A DNA stretch of 64,000 nucleotides from Bacteroidota bacterium (GTDB lineage Bacteria > Bacteroidota > Bacteroidia > Chitinophagales > Chitinophagaceae): positions 272,269 through 336,268 of the forward strand of contig SYIK01000005.1 in NCBI GenBank assembly GCA_005798905.1, in the 5' to 3' direction. Position numbers and translations under genes: made by a program. Shown one piece after another: positions 17,756 to 26,506 of this stretch. The notes under the pieces were generated by a model, which saw only the letters and a program-made list of their open reading frames with translations, was not told the DNA's origin and searched no databases. Within the stretch, counting starts at the first letter, position 1. Every line of letters begins with the position of its first letter.

Positions 17756-18739
17756 ATGAGTACTAAAATTTCGAAAATAGGAATATTGACTTCTGGTGGC
17801 GATGCCCCTGGAATGAATGCTGCAATTCGTGCCGTTGTTCGAACAGGATTATTTCACGGATTAGAAGTTTATGGAATTATGCGTGGCTATCAAGGATTAA
17901 TTGAAGATGAAATTTCTGTTCTCAATTCGCGTTCAGTAGCCAATATCATTCAGCGAGGAGGAACTATTTTAAAAACAGCAAGGTGTAAAGATTTTTTTGA
18001 ATATGAAGGAAGAAAAAAAGCATACGAAAATTTAAAAAAAAGAGGTATAGGAGGGTTAGTTGTTATTGGTGGCGATGGCTCGTTCAGAGGTGCTGCACAA
18101 TTTGCAAAAGAATTTAAAATTTCATGTATCGGAATTGCAGGAACAATTGACAAAGATATTCAAGGAACAGACTACACTATTGGATTTGACACGGCCGTAA
18201 ATACTGCAGTAGAAGCTATTGACAAAGTACGCGATACAATGGAAGCTCATGATAGAATTTTCATAATTGAAGTAATGGGAAGAGATGCTGGATACATTGC
18301 ATTACACAGTGGAATAGCAACAGGTGCTGAAAATATTCTAATCCCAGAAATTAAAACAAATATTGACGATATTGCTACTTCACTTCAAAAAAAAGGGAAA
18401 AGAAAAAAACTGGTAAATCTCATAGTAGTTGCTGAAGGAGATGATTTTGGTGGAGCCGAGGAAATTCAAAAAATATTAATAAAGAAATTGCCGAAAGCTG
18501 AAATTAGAGTCTGCATATTAGGTCATATTCAGAGAGGAGGCGCACCAAGTTGCCTAGATCGATTGATTGCAAGTAGGATGGGATATTATGCTATACAATG
18601 TTTTCTTGAAGGAAGAAAAAATGTATTCGTTGGTATTCATAACGATAAAATGAATTATACCCCACTTGAAAGTGCAATAAAATCAAAAGGACATATATGT
18701 GACGAATGGCTTAAAATTGTTAAAGTTCTTGCAAGTTAA
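17756..18739 (+). CDS. pfkA: 6-phosphofructokinase
   Basis: 327 aa glycolytic enzyme forming fructose-1,6-bisphosphate. TSGGDAPGMNAAIRAVV is at the N-terminus. GGDGS at 105-109 carries the glycine typical of ATP-dependent rather than PPi-dependent enzymes. The catalytic segment reads TIDKD at 130-134 where most bacterial PFKs have TIDND, with the catalytic Asp132 kept. IIEVMGRDAGYIAL and LGHIQRGGAPSCLDR complete the active and effector sites. It is followed after 45 bp by pyk on the same strand, forming a glycolytic pair. Confidence 0.95.
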   Translation: MSTKISKIGILTSGGDAPGMNAAIRAVVRTGLFHGLEVYGIMRGYQGLIEDEISVLNSRSVANIIQRGGTILKTARCKDFFEYEGRKKAYENLKKRGIGGLVVIGGDGSFRGAAQFAKEFKISCIGIAGTIDKDIQGTDYTIGFDTAVNTAVEAIDKVRDTMEAHDRIFIIEVMGRDAGYIALHSGIATGAENILIPEIKTNIDDIATSLQKKGKRKKLVNLIVVAEGDDFGGAEEIQKILIKKLPKAEIRVCILGHIQRGGAPSCLDRLIASRMGYYAIQCFLEGRKNVFVGIHNDKMNYTPLESAIKSKGHICDEWLKIVKVLAS

Positions 18740-18784
18740 TTTTACTTTATTATTTAAAAAAAATCGATTAAATTTTGAAATAAG

Positions 18785-20230
18785 ATGGATGACAATAACA
18801 ATTATCACAGAACAAAAATTGTAGCAACTGTAGGGCCTGCCTGCGATTCCCATGAAAAATTATTGCAACTTGTACAAGCAGGAGTTAATGTTTTTAGATT
18901 AAATTTTTCGCACGGAAAACACGAGGATAAAAGAAAAATCATTACTTCGATCCGACAAATAAATGAAATAGAAAATAATAATGTAGCCATCCTTGGAGAT
19001 TTGCAAGGTCCTAAACTACGTGTAGGTGAAATTCAAAACAATGAATTAATAATTAAACCAGGAGATATTTTAACTTTCACTAATAAAAAAATAATTGGCA
19101 CAAAAGAAAAAATTTATGTTTCCTACCCAAACCTTTATAAGGATGTAAAAATTGGGAATACGATACTTATTGATGATGGTAAATTGGAAGTGAGAGTAAA
19201 CACAATATTAGACAATAATGATGTACAAGTAAGTGTAACACTTGGTGGAATTTTAACCTCCAACAAAGGAATTAATCTTCCAAACACTACTATTTCTTTG
19301 CCTGCGCTTACCGAAAAAGATTTAATTGATTTGGATTTTATCATCAATCAAAAATTGGATTGGGTTGCACTTTCTTTTGTTCGAAGTGTTGATGACATTG
19401 AAATTCTACGAAGCAAATTGAATGAGAAAGGAAGTAAAACAAAAATAATTGCGAAAATTGAAAAACCGGAAGCTCTTGAAAATATTCGCGACATCATTGT
19501 AGCGTCTGATGGGATAATGATTGCTCGAGGTGATTTGGGTGTAGAATTACCAGTTGAAAAAGTTCCGTTAATTCAAAAACAAATTATTCGCAAATGCATT
19601 CATCGTGCAAAGCCGGTTATTGTTGCAACACAAATGATGGAAAGCATGATTGAAAGAACCAAACCCAATAGAAGTGAAATTACAGATGTAGCAAATGCAG
19701 TTTATGAAGGAGCTGATGCGGTAATGCTAAGTGGAGAAACCGCAACAGGTCAACATCCGGTTTTAGTGGTGGAAACAATGAAGAAAATAATAATGGAAGT
19801 AGAAAAAACCGATTACAATTACAATCTTGAAGAAGAGCTAACTCCACAAGAACATTCCCCATCTTTTCTTAGCGATGCCATTTGTTACAACGCTTGTAAA
19901 TTGGCAAAAGATATTAATGCAAAAGCGTTGATAGGAATGACACAAAGTGGCTACACTGCATTTATGCTGAGTAGTTACAGACCAAAATCACCCTTGTTTA
20001 TTTTTACAAAAGAAAAATCTTTAGTAAACCAATTAAGTTTGAGCTGGGGGATTCGTGCACTTTTTTATGACAAAGAAGAAAGTTTTGATAAAATTGTAAA
20101 TGACCAAATAGCTATTTTAAAAAATAAAGGATTTATAAACTCGAGTGAGATTGTTGTAAACACAGGAAGCACTCCTATACATTTACACTTGCCAACGAAT
20201 GCGATAAAAATTACTACGGTCGAAGATTAA
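18785..20230 (+). CDS. pyk: Pyruvate kinase
   Basis: 481 aa. The start TKIVATVGPACDSHEKL leads to NVFRLNFSHG, then the B domain, KIEKPEALENI and the signature MIARGDLGVELPVEKVP with the catalytic lysine nearby. VIVATQMMESMI and SEITDVANAVYEGADAVMLS are near the K+/ADP site. The C-terminal domain of about 130 aa is complete, so no extra PEP-utiliser domain is present. It transfers phosphate from PEP to ADP. Likely cotranscribed with pfkA. The downstream DUF1080 gene is convergent with a 4 bp gap. Confidence 0.95.
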   Translation: MDDNNNYHRTKIVATVGPACDSHEKLLQLVQAGVNVFRLNFSHGKHEDKRKIITSIRQINEIENNNVAILGDLQGPKLRVGEIQNNELIIKPGDILTFTNKKIIGTKEKIYVSYPNLYKDVKIGNTILIDDGKLEVRVNTILDNNDVQVSVTLGGILTSNKGINLPNTTISLPALTEKDLIDLDFIINQKLDWVALSFVRSVDDIEILRSKLNEKGSKTKIIAKIEKPEALENIRDIIVASDGIMIARGDLGVELPVEKVPLIQKQIIRKCIHRAKPVIVATQMMESMIERTKPNRSEITDVANAVYEGADAVMLSGETATGQHPVLVVETMKKIIMEVEKTDYNYNLEEELTPQEHSPSFLSDAICYNACKLAKDINAKALIGMTQSGYTAFMLSSYRPKSPLFIFTKEKSLVNQLSLSWGIRALFYDKEESFDKIVNDQIAILKNKGFINSSEIVVNTGSTPIHLHLPTNAIKITTVED

Positions 20231-20234
20231 TCAA

Positions 20235-20954
20235 CTACAATCTTCTTATTTTAATATTGCGATACCAAACAGGATCTCCATGATCTTGTAATCCTATTTT
20301 TCCTTTTTGATATGTACCAAACCCCGGCATACTTTTAAATTTACTATTTGCTATCATTGTCTTCCATGCTTCATCCCAAAGGTTTGTAGTAACAACATTT
20401 TTTCCATTTAACCAAAATTCTAATTTCCCATTTAAGGATTTTATTTCCACTTGGTTCCATTCGCCAAATGGTCGAACAGTTTCTGGAACTGCAGAAATCA
20501 AATCGTATAAATCCCCTGCACGATGTTTTTTTATTTTCGAATCCGGATGGCCGTTATTGTCCAACACTTGCATTTCCGGTCCTGTCATCCACGGTGTTTT
20601 ATATTTGTTTTCTTCTTTAATGAATAAGATTATCCCACTGTTACCATTTTGTCCAATTTTCCATTCCAATTTCAAATGAAAATTACTATACTCTTCATCG
20701 CTTACAATATCTCCACCACCAACTATCTGTCCATTTTCTTTTTTAGAAGCATCCAAAAAAATGGCTCCATCATCTATTTTCCAAGCAGCACCTAAATTAT
20801 TTTTTCCATAATTATGCCACCCCTTTATTTCTTTCCCATCAAATAACAATTGCCAACCTGCTTTACTTTCTTTTTTAGTAAGCGATTGGGCAAACGAATT
20901 ATTAAAACTTAATAGAATCAAAATAAAAAACGAAACGCTAAATATTTTTTGCAT
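20235..20954 (-). CDS. Exported DUF1080 protein (3-keto-disaccharide hydrolase family)
   Basis: 239 aa with an N-terminal signal peptide (IFSVSFFILILLSFNNSFAQ). The rest is a concanavalin-like jelly-roll: GWQLLFDGKEIKGWHNYGK, NFHLKLEWKIGQNGNSGI, PEMQVLDNNGHPD, GEWNQVEIKSLNGKLEFWLN, GKIGLQDHGDPVWYRNIKIR. DUF1080 proteins cleave 3-keto-glycosides in the keto-sugar degradation pathway or bind polysaccharide. It lies 6 bp downstream of a cytochrome c and near two TIM-barrel isomerases and a Gfo/Idh/MocA enzyme, a context that fits keto-glycoside cleavage in the periplasm. Confidence 0.88.
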   Translation of the reverse strand: MQKIFSVSFFILILLSFNNSFAQSLTKKESKAGWQLLFDGKEIKGWHNYGKNNLGAAWKIDDGAIFLDASKKENGQIVGGGDIVSDEEYSNFHLKLEWKIGQNGNSGIILFIKEENKYKTPWMTGPEMQVLDNNGHPDSKIKKHRAGDLYDLISAVPETVRPFGEWNQVEIKSLNGKLEFWLNGKNVVTTNLWDEAWKTMIANSKFKSMPGFGTYQKGKIGLQDHGDPVWYRNIKIRRL

Positions 20955-20960
20955 GTGTTT

Positions 20961-21338
20961 TTATTCTTTCATTAATAATATATAACGAACAATGGTTTTT
21001 GCTTCTTCCTCAGAAAAATTTGCATGCGATGCCATCGGAATTTCGCCCCAATTGCCACTTCCTCCTTCAATTATTTTTTTTGCAAGTATTTCTTCCGCAT
21101 CGTCTGTGTTTGCATATTTATTGGCAACATCTCTCCAAGCCGGACCAATATTTTTTTCATCAATTTTGTGGCAAGTAAAGCAGTCGCTTTTCGATGTAAG
21201 TTCAAGCCCCTTTTGGTAATCGGGTATTTCCGTAATATCTACAATTTTTGTTTTGTCTTCCACGTTTTGCTTTTCATCTCCAGATTTGCAAGCAATAAAA
21301 ACTGAAATAATAGAAATAAAAAATAATACTTTTTTCAA
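20961..21338 (-). CDS. Lipoprotein c-type cytochrome
   Basis: 125 aa. The N-terminus VLFFISIISVFIACKSG is a lipoprotein signal with the cysteine at the lipobox, so the protein is probably anchored to a membrane. One haem motif CFTCHK lies near residue 54, and GEIPMASHANFS supplies the candidate Met ligand. It has the size of a small class I cytochrome c. In keto-sugar loci such cytochromes take electrons from periplasmic sugar dehydrogenases; that role here is inferred from the adjacent DUF1080 gene. Confidence 0.87.
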   Translation of the reverse strand: MKKVLFFISIISVFIACKSGDEKQNVEDKTKIVDITEIPDYQKGLELTSKSDCFTCHKIDEKNIGPAWRDVANKYANTDDAEEILAKKIIEGGSGNWGEIPMASHANFSEEEAKTIVRYILLMKE

Positions 21339-21368
21339 AAAAAATAATTTTAATTGAGGTAAAGTGAA

Positions 21369-22427
21369 TTAGTCCAATCCTAAAATAGTACGGTTCCTTT
21401 TTTCATTTGTTTCTGTTCCGGCAAAATCATCAAATGTTATTTTTCCGGCATCGCGAATAATATGTTTTTTAATAAATGCTGCTCCTTCTTTAGCTCCGTC
21501 TTCCGGATGTTTTAAACAACATTCCCATTCCATTACAGCCCATCCTTTGTAATTGTATTGTGTGAGTTTACTAAAAATACTTTTGAAATCAATTTGTCCA
21601 TCGCCCGGCGAACGATAACGCCCTGCACGATTTATCCAATTTTGATACCCTCCAAAAGTTCCTTGTTTTCCTGTTGGGTTGAACTCTGCATCTTTTACAT
21701 GAAACGCTTTTATTCGTTCGTGATAAAAATCGATATAATCTAAATAATTTAATTGTTGTAAAACAAAATGAGATGGATCGTACAACAGACAAGCTCTTGG
21801 ATGATTATTTACTTTTTCTAAAAATAGTTCATAAGTAATGCCATCAAACAAATCTTCTCCGGGATGAATCTCATAACAAACATCAACGCCGCATTCATCA
21901 AAATAATTTAAGATGGGAAGCCAACGCTTTGCTAACTCTTTAAAACCGGCTTCCACCAAGCCTTCAGGCCGTTGCGGCCAAGGATGAAAAGTATGCCAAA
22001 GCAACGATCCGCTAAAAGTTGGATGAGCGGTTAATCCTAAATTTTGAGATGCTTTTGCACCATACATCAATTGTTGAACTGCCCAAGCGGTTCTCGCTTT
22101 TGGATTGTTTCGATATTGTTCCGGTGCAAATCCGTCAAATAATAAATCGTATGCAGGATTTACTGCAATCAATTGCCCTTGTAAATGCGTAGATAGTTCG
22201 CTAATTTCTAATCCGCAATTATTAATTAATCCTTTCAATTCATCGGCATAAGTTTTGCTTTCTGCTGCTTTTTGTAAATCAATGCTACGCGAATCCCAAG
22301 TTGGAATTTGTACAGCAGTAAATCCTAAATTTTTTGCCCATTCGCAAATTGATTTTAAATTATTGAATGGAGCTTTGTCGCTTAAAAATTGAGCCAAAAA
22401 AATTCCGGGTCCTTTAATTGTATTCAT
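21369..22427 (-). CDS. Sugar phosphate isomerase/epimerase family TIM barrel
   Basis: Predicted 352 aa from ATG 22427; the upstream in-frame extension to 22529 overlaps the oxidoreductase gene and is rejected. Features of an AP-endonuclease-2-type TIM barrel: LKSICEWAKNLGFTAVQIP near the N-terminus, LEISELSTHLQGQLIA, CYEIHPGEDLFDG, LLYDPSHFVLQQL, FHVKDAEFNPTG and a late AVMEWECCL, giving the usual acidic/His metal site. It shares an operon with the Gfo/Idh/MocA enzyme (11 bp gap). The probable role is isomerisation, epimerisation or lyase chemistry on a keto-sugar; the substrate is unknown. Confidence 0.86.
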   Translation of the reverse strand: MNTIKGPGIFLAQFLSDKAPFNNLKSICEWAKNLGFTAVQIPTWDSRSIDLQKAAESKTYADELKGLINNCGLEISELSTHLQGQLIAVNPAYDLLFDGFAPEQYRNNPKARTAWAVQQLMYGAKASQNLGLTAHPTFSGSLLWHTFHPWPQRPEGLVEAGFKELAKRWLPILNYFDECGVDVCYEIHPGEDLFDGITYELFLEKVNNHPRACLLYDPSHFVLQQLNYLDYIDFYHERIKAFHVKDAEFNPTGKQGTFGGYQNWINRAGRYRSPGDGQIDFKSIFSKLTQYNYKGWAVMEWECCLKHPEDGAKEGAAFIKKHIIRDAGKITFDDFAGTETNEKRNRTILGLD

Positions 22428-22437
22428 TGATAAATAA

Positions 22438-23592
22438 TTAAACGATAAAATCAGTCCACTTTTGATTTGATTTGGAAGAAGCAACAACCGTTTCAATAAA
22501 AGCCATTCCTCGTACACCTTCATCCACACCGGGAAAATCTAGCCATTCTTCTTTTGGTTTTTCGTTATTCATTTTTGCACGAATGGTAAAGATAAAATTT
22601 CGATAATGATTTGCAAATGCTTCCAAATATCCTTCCGGATGCCCTGCCGGTGTACGGCAATTACTTGTTGCAAATGAACTGAGATAGCTACTTCCTGCAC
22701 GATAAATCTCTGTCGGTTTATTCATCCATTTTACTAAAAGCGAATTCGCATCTTCTTGTTTCCATTCTAATCCACCTTTTTCGCCATACACCCGAATCTT
22801 TAAATTGTTTTCTTCACCTGCTGCAATTTGTGTCGCCATCAAAACGCCGGTTGAGCCGTTATCAAATTTTAAAAATGCAGCACCATCATCATCCAATTTG
22901 CGACCTTCAACTACCGTATTCAAATTTGAAGAAACCTGAATCGTTTTTAAATCAGTTACATATTCTGCCAAATTAAAAGCATGAGTACCGATATCGCCCA
23001 TTGCGCCAGCAATACCACTTTTAGTTGGATCAGTCCTCCAAGCAGCTTGTGCGCTGCTTCCTTCAATAAAATTACTGAGCCATCCTTGCGGATATTCTAC
23101 ATATACTTTTCTTATTTTTCCAAGCAATCCATTTTTAACCATTTGCCGCGCTTGTTTTATCATTGGATAACCGGTGTAAGTATGCGTAAGTAAAAGTTGC
23201 AAACCCGTTTCTTCAACTTTTGTTTTTAATTGCTTTGCTTGATCTAATGAAAAAGTTATTGGTTTTTCAATTGCAACATGAAATCCTTTTTCTAAAGCCA
23301 TCATCGCTGGGTCGAAATGAACAAAATTTGGCGTGACAATACTTATAAAGTCAATTCTTTTATTCGCTGGTATTGCTGCCTCTTTTTCCAACATCAATTT
23401 ATAATCTGTGAAAATTCTTTCTTCGTCTAAAAACAATTCCCTTCCGGAAACAATGGCAATTTCCGGATTTATACTTAATGCGCCGGTAACCATTTCTGCT
23501 TGTCCGTCCATATTAATTGCAATTCGATGTATGGCTCCAATAAATGCATCTTTACCTCCGCCAATCATTCCCATTCGTAATTTTCTGTTCAT
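22438..23592 (-). CDS. Gfo/Idh/MocA family NAD(P)-dependent oxidoreductase
   Basis: 384 aa. The N-terminal Rossmann fold begins MGMIGGGKDAFIGAIHR, and the sugar-binding lysine motif is in GFHVAIEKPITFS, the EKP signature of the family. Later GDIGTHAFNLAEYVTDL contains the family Asp/His pair of the substrate site. There is no Tat signal, so it should be cytosolic. It forms an operon with the TIM-barrel gene, the arrangement seen in keto-sugar and inositol-type catabolism. Substrate unknown. Confidence 0.9.
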   Translation of the reverse strand: MNRKLRMGMIGGGKDAFIGAIHRIAINMDGQAEMVTGALSINPEIAIVSGRELFLDEERIFTDYKLMLEKEAAIPANKRIDFISIVTPNFVHFDPAMMALEKGFHVAIEKPITFSLDQAKQLKTKVEETGLQLLLTHTYTGYPMIKQARQMVKNGLLGKIRKVYVEYPQGWLSNFIEGSSAQAAWRTDPTKSGIAGAMGDIGTHAFNLAEYVTDLKTIQVSSNLNTVVEGRKLDDDGAAFLKFDNGSTGVLMATQIAAGEENNLKIRVYGEKGGLEWKQEDANSLLVKWMNKPTEIYRAGSSYLSSFATSNCRTPAGHPEGYLEAFANHYRNFIFTIRAKMNNEKPKEEWLDFPGVDEGVRGMAFIETVVASSKSNQKWTDFIV

Positions 23593-23701
23593 GATAATAT
23601 TTTATTTACCAGTAATGATATGAATTACTTATTTTTAAAAGCCACTTCCTAAAAATAGTATATTTAATTTTTATAAAACAGAAATCATAAAACTTAAAAT
23701 T

Positions 23702-24904
23702 ATGCAACCAACCGTTCGTGTAAAACTTTGGATCATGATGTTTTTAAACTTTTTTGTTTGGGGCATTTGGTTTGTAACAATGGGAACTTATTTAATCAAA
23801 GGTAATATTGGTGCAAGTGGCGAACAAACAGGTTTGGCATACGGCACACAATGTTTAGGTGCCATCATTGCACCATTTATAATTGGATTGATTGCAGATA
23901 AATTTTTTGCTGCACAAAAAATTCTTGCTGTATTACATCTTGTTGGTGCTGCTGTAATGTATTTTATTTCTTCGCAACAAAATTTCGGTTCGTTTTACAG
24001 TTTTCTTTTAATCTATATGATTCTTTATATGCCTACATTGGCATTGGTAAATTCAATTTCACTAAAACAAATTTCAAGTCCTGAAAAAGAATTTGCAGGA
24101 ATTAGAATGTGGGGAACCATTGGATGGATTGTTGCCGGGTTAATTATTGGTTGGATGGCTTGGGAAAAAAATCCTGAAAATCTAAATGTTACTTTCCGAG
24201 TTGCAAGTATTATTTCAACAATGTTTGGTGGCTTTTGTTTCTTCTTGCCCAACACACCACCGCCAAAAGCGGGACAAAAAATTTCTATTTCTGAAATTTT
24301 AGGATTGGATGCATTGAAAATTTTACAAAATAGAAACTACCTTATTTTTTTCTTTTCATCCATCCTGATTTGTATTCCATTAGCTTTTTACTACGGACAA
24401 ACAAATCTTTTTTTAAATGAAATGGGAATGACAAAAGCAGCAGCAAAAATGACGATGGGGCAAATTGCCGAAACTATTTTTCTCTTTTTAATGCCCTGGT
24501 TTTTTGGAAAATTTGGAACCAAACAAATGCTTTTGATTGGAATGATGGCTTGGATTATTCGCTATGCATTATTTGCTTATGGTGATATTGGAACAAATAG
24601 TTGGATGCTTTACAGTGGCATTATTTTACATGGCATTTGTTATGATTTCTTTTTTGTAACCGGGCAGATTTATACCGATAGAATTGCCGGACCAAAAGTT
24701 CGTTCCTCCGCGCAAGGGTTGATAACACTTGCCACTTATGGCTTAGGAATGTATATTGGTTTTTATGTTGCTGGCATGTATGTTGATAAATATAAAATCA
24801 GCGACACCATGCATGACTGGAAAAATATTTGGATATTCCCTTGTTTATTTGCAGCTGGGGTGGCGTTGTTATTTTTATTTTTCTTTAGAAACAAGAAAAA
24901 ATGA
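23702..24904 (+). CDS. NupG-like MFS transporter (nucleoside:H+ symporter family)
   Basis: 400 aa, about twelve membrane helices. KLWIMMFLNFFVWGIWFVTM and FAGIRMWGTIGWIVAGLIIG match the nucleoside:H+ symporter branch of the MFS. In Bacteroidota this branch is frequently found inside sugar-catabolic loci, where the substrate may be a modified sugar rather than a nucleoside. The stop overlaps the next ATG by 4 bp (ATGA), so translation of the two genes is coupled. It is divergent from the oxidoreductase with 109 bp between. Confidence 0.85.
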   Translation: MQPTVRVKLWIMMFLNFFVWGIWFVTMGTYLIKGNIGASGEQTGLAYGTQCLGAIIAPFIIGLIADKFFAAQKILAVLHLVGAAVMYFISSQQNFGSFYSFLLIYMILYMPTLALVNSISLKQISSPEKEFAGIRMWGTIGWIVAGLIIGWMAWEKNPENLNVTFRVASIISTMFGGFCFFLPNTPPPKAGQKISISEILGLDALKILQNRNYLIFFFSSILICIPLAFYYGQTNLFLNEMGMTKAAAKMTMGQIAETIFLFLMPWFFGKFGTKQMLLIGMMAWIIRYALFAYGDIGTNSWMLYSGIILHGICYDFFFVTGQIYTDRIAGPKVRSSAQGLITLATYGLGMYIGFYVAGMYVDKYKISDTMHDWKNIWIFPCLFAAGVALLFLFFFRNKKK

Positions 24905-25764
24905 AACGAAAAGAATTTTTAAAAATTGGTGGAGGCATCGCACTTTCCGGTTTTGTTTCCAATTCTATTTTGGCAACAATTGCAAATTTTGAAGATGCAA
25001 AAAAAAATATAAATTTTGGATTACAACTTTATACGCTACGCGATGATTTTCCAAAAGATCCAAAAGGTATTTTAATACTAGTTGCTGGTTTTGGTTATAA
25101 ACAATTGGAATCGTTTGAAGGAGCAAAAGGAATGTTTTGGGGAATGAAGAATACAGAATTTAAATCTTATGTAAATGAATTGGGAATGAATATCGTTTCA
25201 AGCCATTGCGATATTCATAAAAATTTTGAAACTAAAGTTGCTGACGCTGCAGCAATAGAAATGAAGTATCTAATTTCTCCATGGGTGGGGGCACAGAAAA
25301 AAATTGATGATTATAAAAAAATTGCAGAAATCTTCAATCAAAAAGGAGAAATATGTAAAAAAAATGGAATCCGTTTTGCATATCACAATCATAATTATTC
25401 TTTCGAAAAATTAGAAGGTCAATTTCCACAGGATGTGATGATGATGAATACAGATCCAGATTTGGTTGATTTTGAAATGGATATTTATTGGGTAGTCACA
25501 GCAAAAGAAAATCCGGAAGAGTGGTTAAAAAAATACAAAAATCGTTTTCGTCTTTGCCATATAAAAGATAGAATAAAAAATGCAATTGAAAGAGATGCAA
25601 GCTGCGATCTTGGAACTGGAAGTATTGATTTCGCAAAAATTTTAAAAACTGCAAAGCAAAACGGAATGGACTATTTTATTGTTGAACAAGAAAAATATGA
25701 AGGCACAACACCATTAAAATCTACACAAGCAGGTGCTACATTTTTGAAAAATTTGAAATTGTAA
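24901..25764 (+). CDS. Exported sugar phosphate isomerase/epimerase family protein
   Basis: 287 aa. The N-terminus MKRKEFLKIGGGIALSGFVS resembles a twin-arginine-type signal (KRKEFLK) before a hydrophobic stretch, so export is likely. The barrel is recognisable from FGLQLYTLRDDF, VSSHCDIHKNFE, FAYHNHNYSFEK, VDFEMDIYWVV, CHIKDR and DYFIVEQEKYEG, with metal-ligand acids and His in place. Its ATG overlaps the transporter stop by 4 bp. With the other TIM-barrel gene at 21.4-22.4 kb it gives the locus two non-identical family members, one exported and one cytosolic. Confidence 0.87.
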   Translation: MKRKEFLKIGGGIALSGFVSNSILATIANFEDAKKNINFGLQLYTLRDDFPKDPKGILILVAGFGYKQLESFEGAKGMFWGMKNTEFKSYVNELGMNIVSSHCDIHKNFETKVADAAAIEMKYLISPWVGAQKKIDDYKKIAEIFNQKGEICKKNGIRFAYHNHNYSFEKLEGQFPQDVMMMNTDPDLVDFEMDIYWVVTAKENPEEWLKKYKNRFRLCHIKDRIKNAIERDASCDLGTGSIDFAKILKTAKQNGMDYFIVEQEKYEGTTPLKSTQAGATFLKNLKL

Positions 25765-25768
25765 ATTT

Positions 25769-26503
25769 TTATTTTGCAAACAATGCCTCTCTCAGTTTTT
25801 TTACTTCGGCTGAATTGATGTGATTGTTGGTATAACTTTCTTCAGAATTTTCGAAAGACGGATGTATGAATTGCATTGGACTTTTTATTTTTTCGCGCAA
25901 CGAAGTATGAAAATCGAAACAACCCGTTTTTTCAGCAATCAATTTTATGTTGTCACTTCTCACGCCGCTTCCCGGCATAATGACAATTCTATCTTCTGCT
26001 TTTTTATTTAATTCATTTATAATGTCCAACGCATCATTCACATTAGGCTTTTGGCCAGAAGTTAAAATTCTTTCACATCCAATTTCAATCAATTCTTCTA
26101 AAGCTTCAAAAGGATTTTTACAGCGATCGAAAGCCCGATGAAAAGTTACTCCCATTGGATAAGCTAATTCAACCAACGCAGCTGTCCTGATTGAATCAAT
26201 TGTTCCATCCATATTTAGCAACCCAATAACAACACCATCACATCCCAATTCTTTTGCAAGTTTGATATCTTTCTGCATCAATTCAAATTCATCTTTGTTG
26301 TATAAAAAATCTCCGCCTCGAGGACGAATAATTGGATAAAGTAACACATCAAATGAATTACGACATTGACTTATCAATCCATACGAAGGTGTTGTTCCAC
26401 CTTCGGCAAGATTTGCACAAAGTTCAATTCTGTCGACACCTCCTTCCACAGCCGATTTGGTAGTATTAAAATCCGAAGTTGCTATTTCAATTTTGTAACT
26501 CAT
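25769..26503 (-). CDS. cutC: CutC family protein
   Basis: 244 aa TIM barrel: KIEIATSDFNTTKSAVEGGVDRIELCANLAEGGTTPSYGLI (shown in parts as the CutC signature), VLLYPIIRPRGGDF, MGVTFHRAFDRCKNPFEAL, RILTSGQKPNVNDAL, VIMPGSGVRSDNI and FHTSLREK. The name comes from copper tolerance in E. coli, but a direct copper role has been questioned and the reaction is not established. The gap to the upstream asparaginase is 3 bp, and all neighbours handle sugars, so a sugar-related role is worth considering. Confidence 0.93.
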   Translation of the reverse strand: MSYKIEIATSDFNTTKSAVEGGVDRIELCANLAEGGTTPSYGLISQCRNSFDVLLYPIIRPRGGDFLYNKDEFELMQKDIKLAKELGCDGVVIGLLNMDGTIDSIRTAALVELAYPMGVTFHRAFDRCKNPFEALEELIEIGCERILTSGQKPNVNDALDIINELNKKAEDRIVIMPGSGVRSDNIKLIAEKTGCFDFHTSLREKIKSPMQFIHPSFENSEESYTNNHINSAEVKKLREALFAK

Positions 26504-26506
26504 TTT

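Noticed and set aside
22428..22529. N-terminal extension of the TIM-barrel protein
   Set aside because: It overlaps the end of the oxidoreductase coding region in another frame and has no barrel features.
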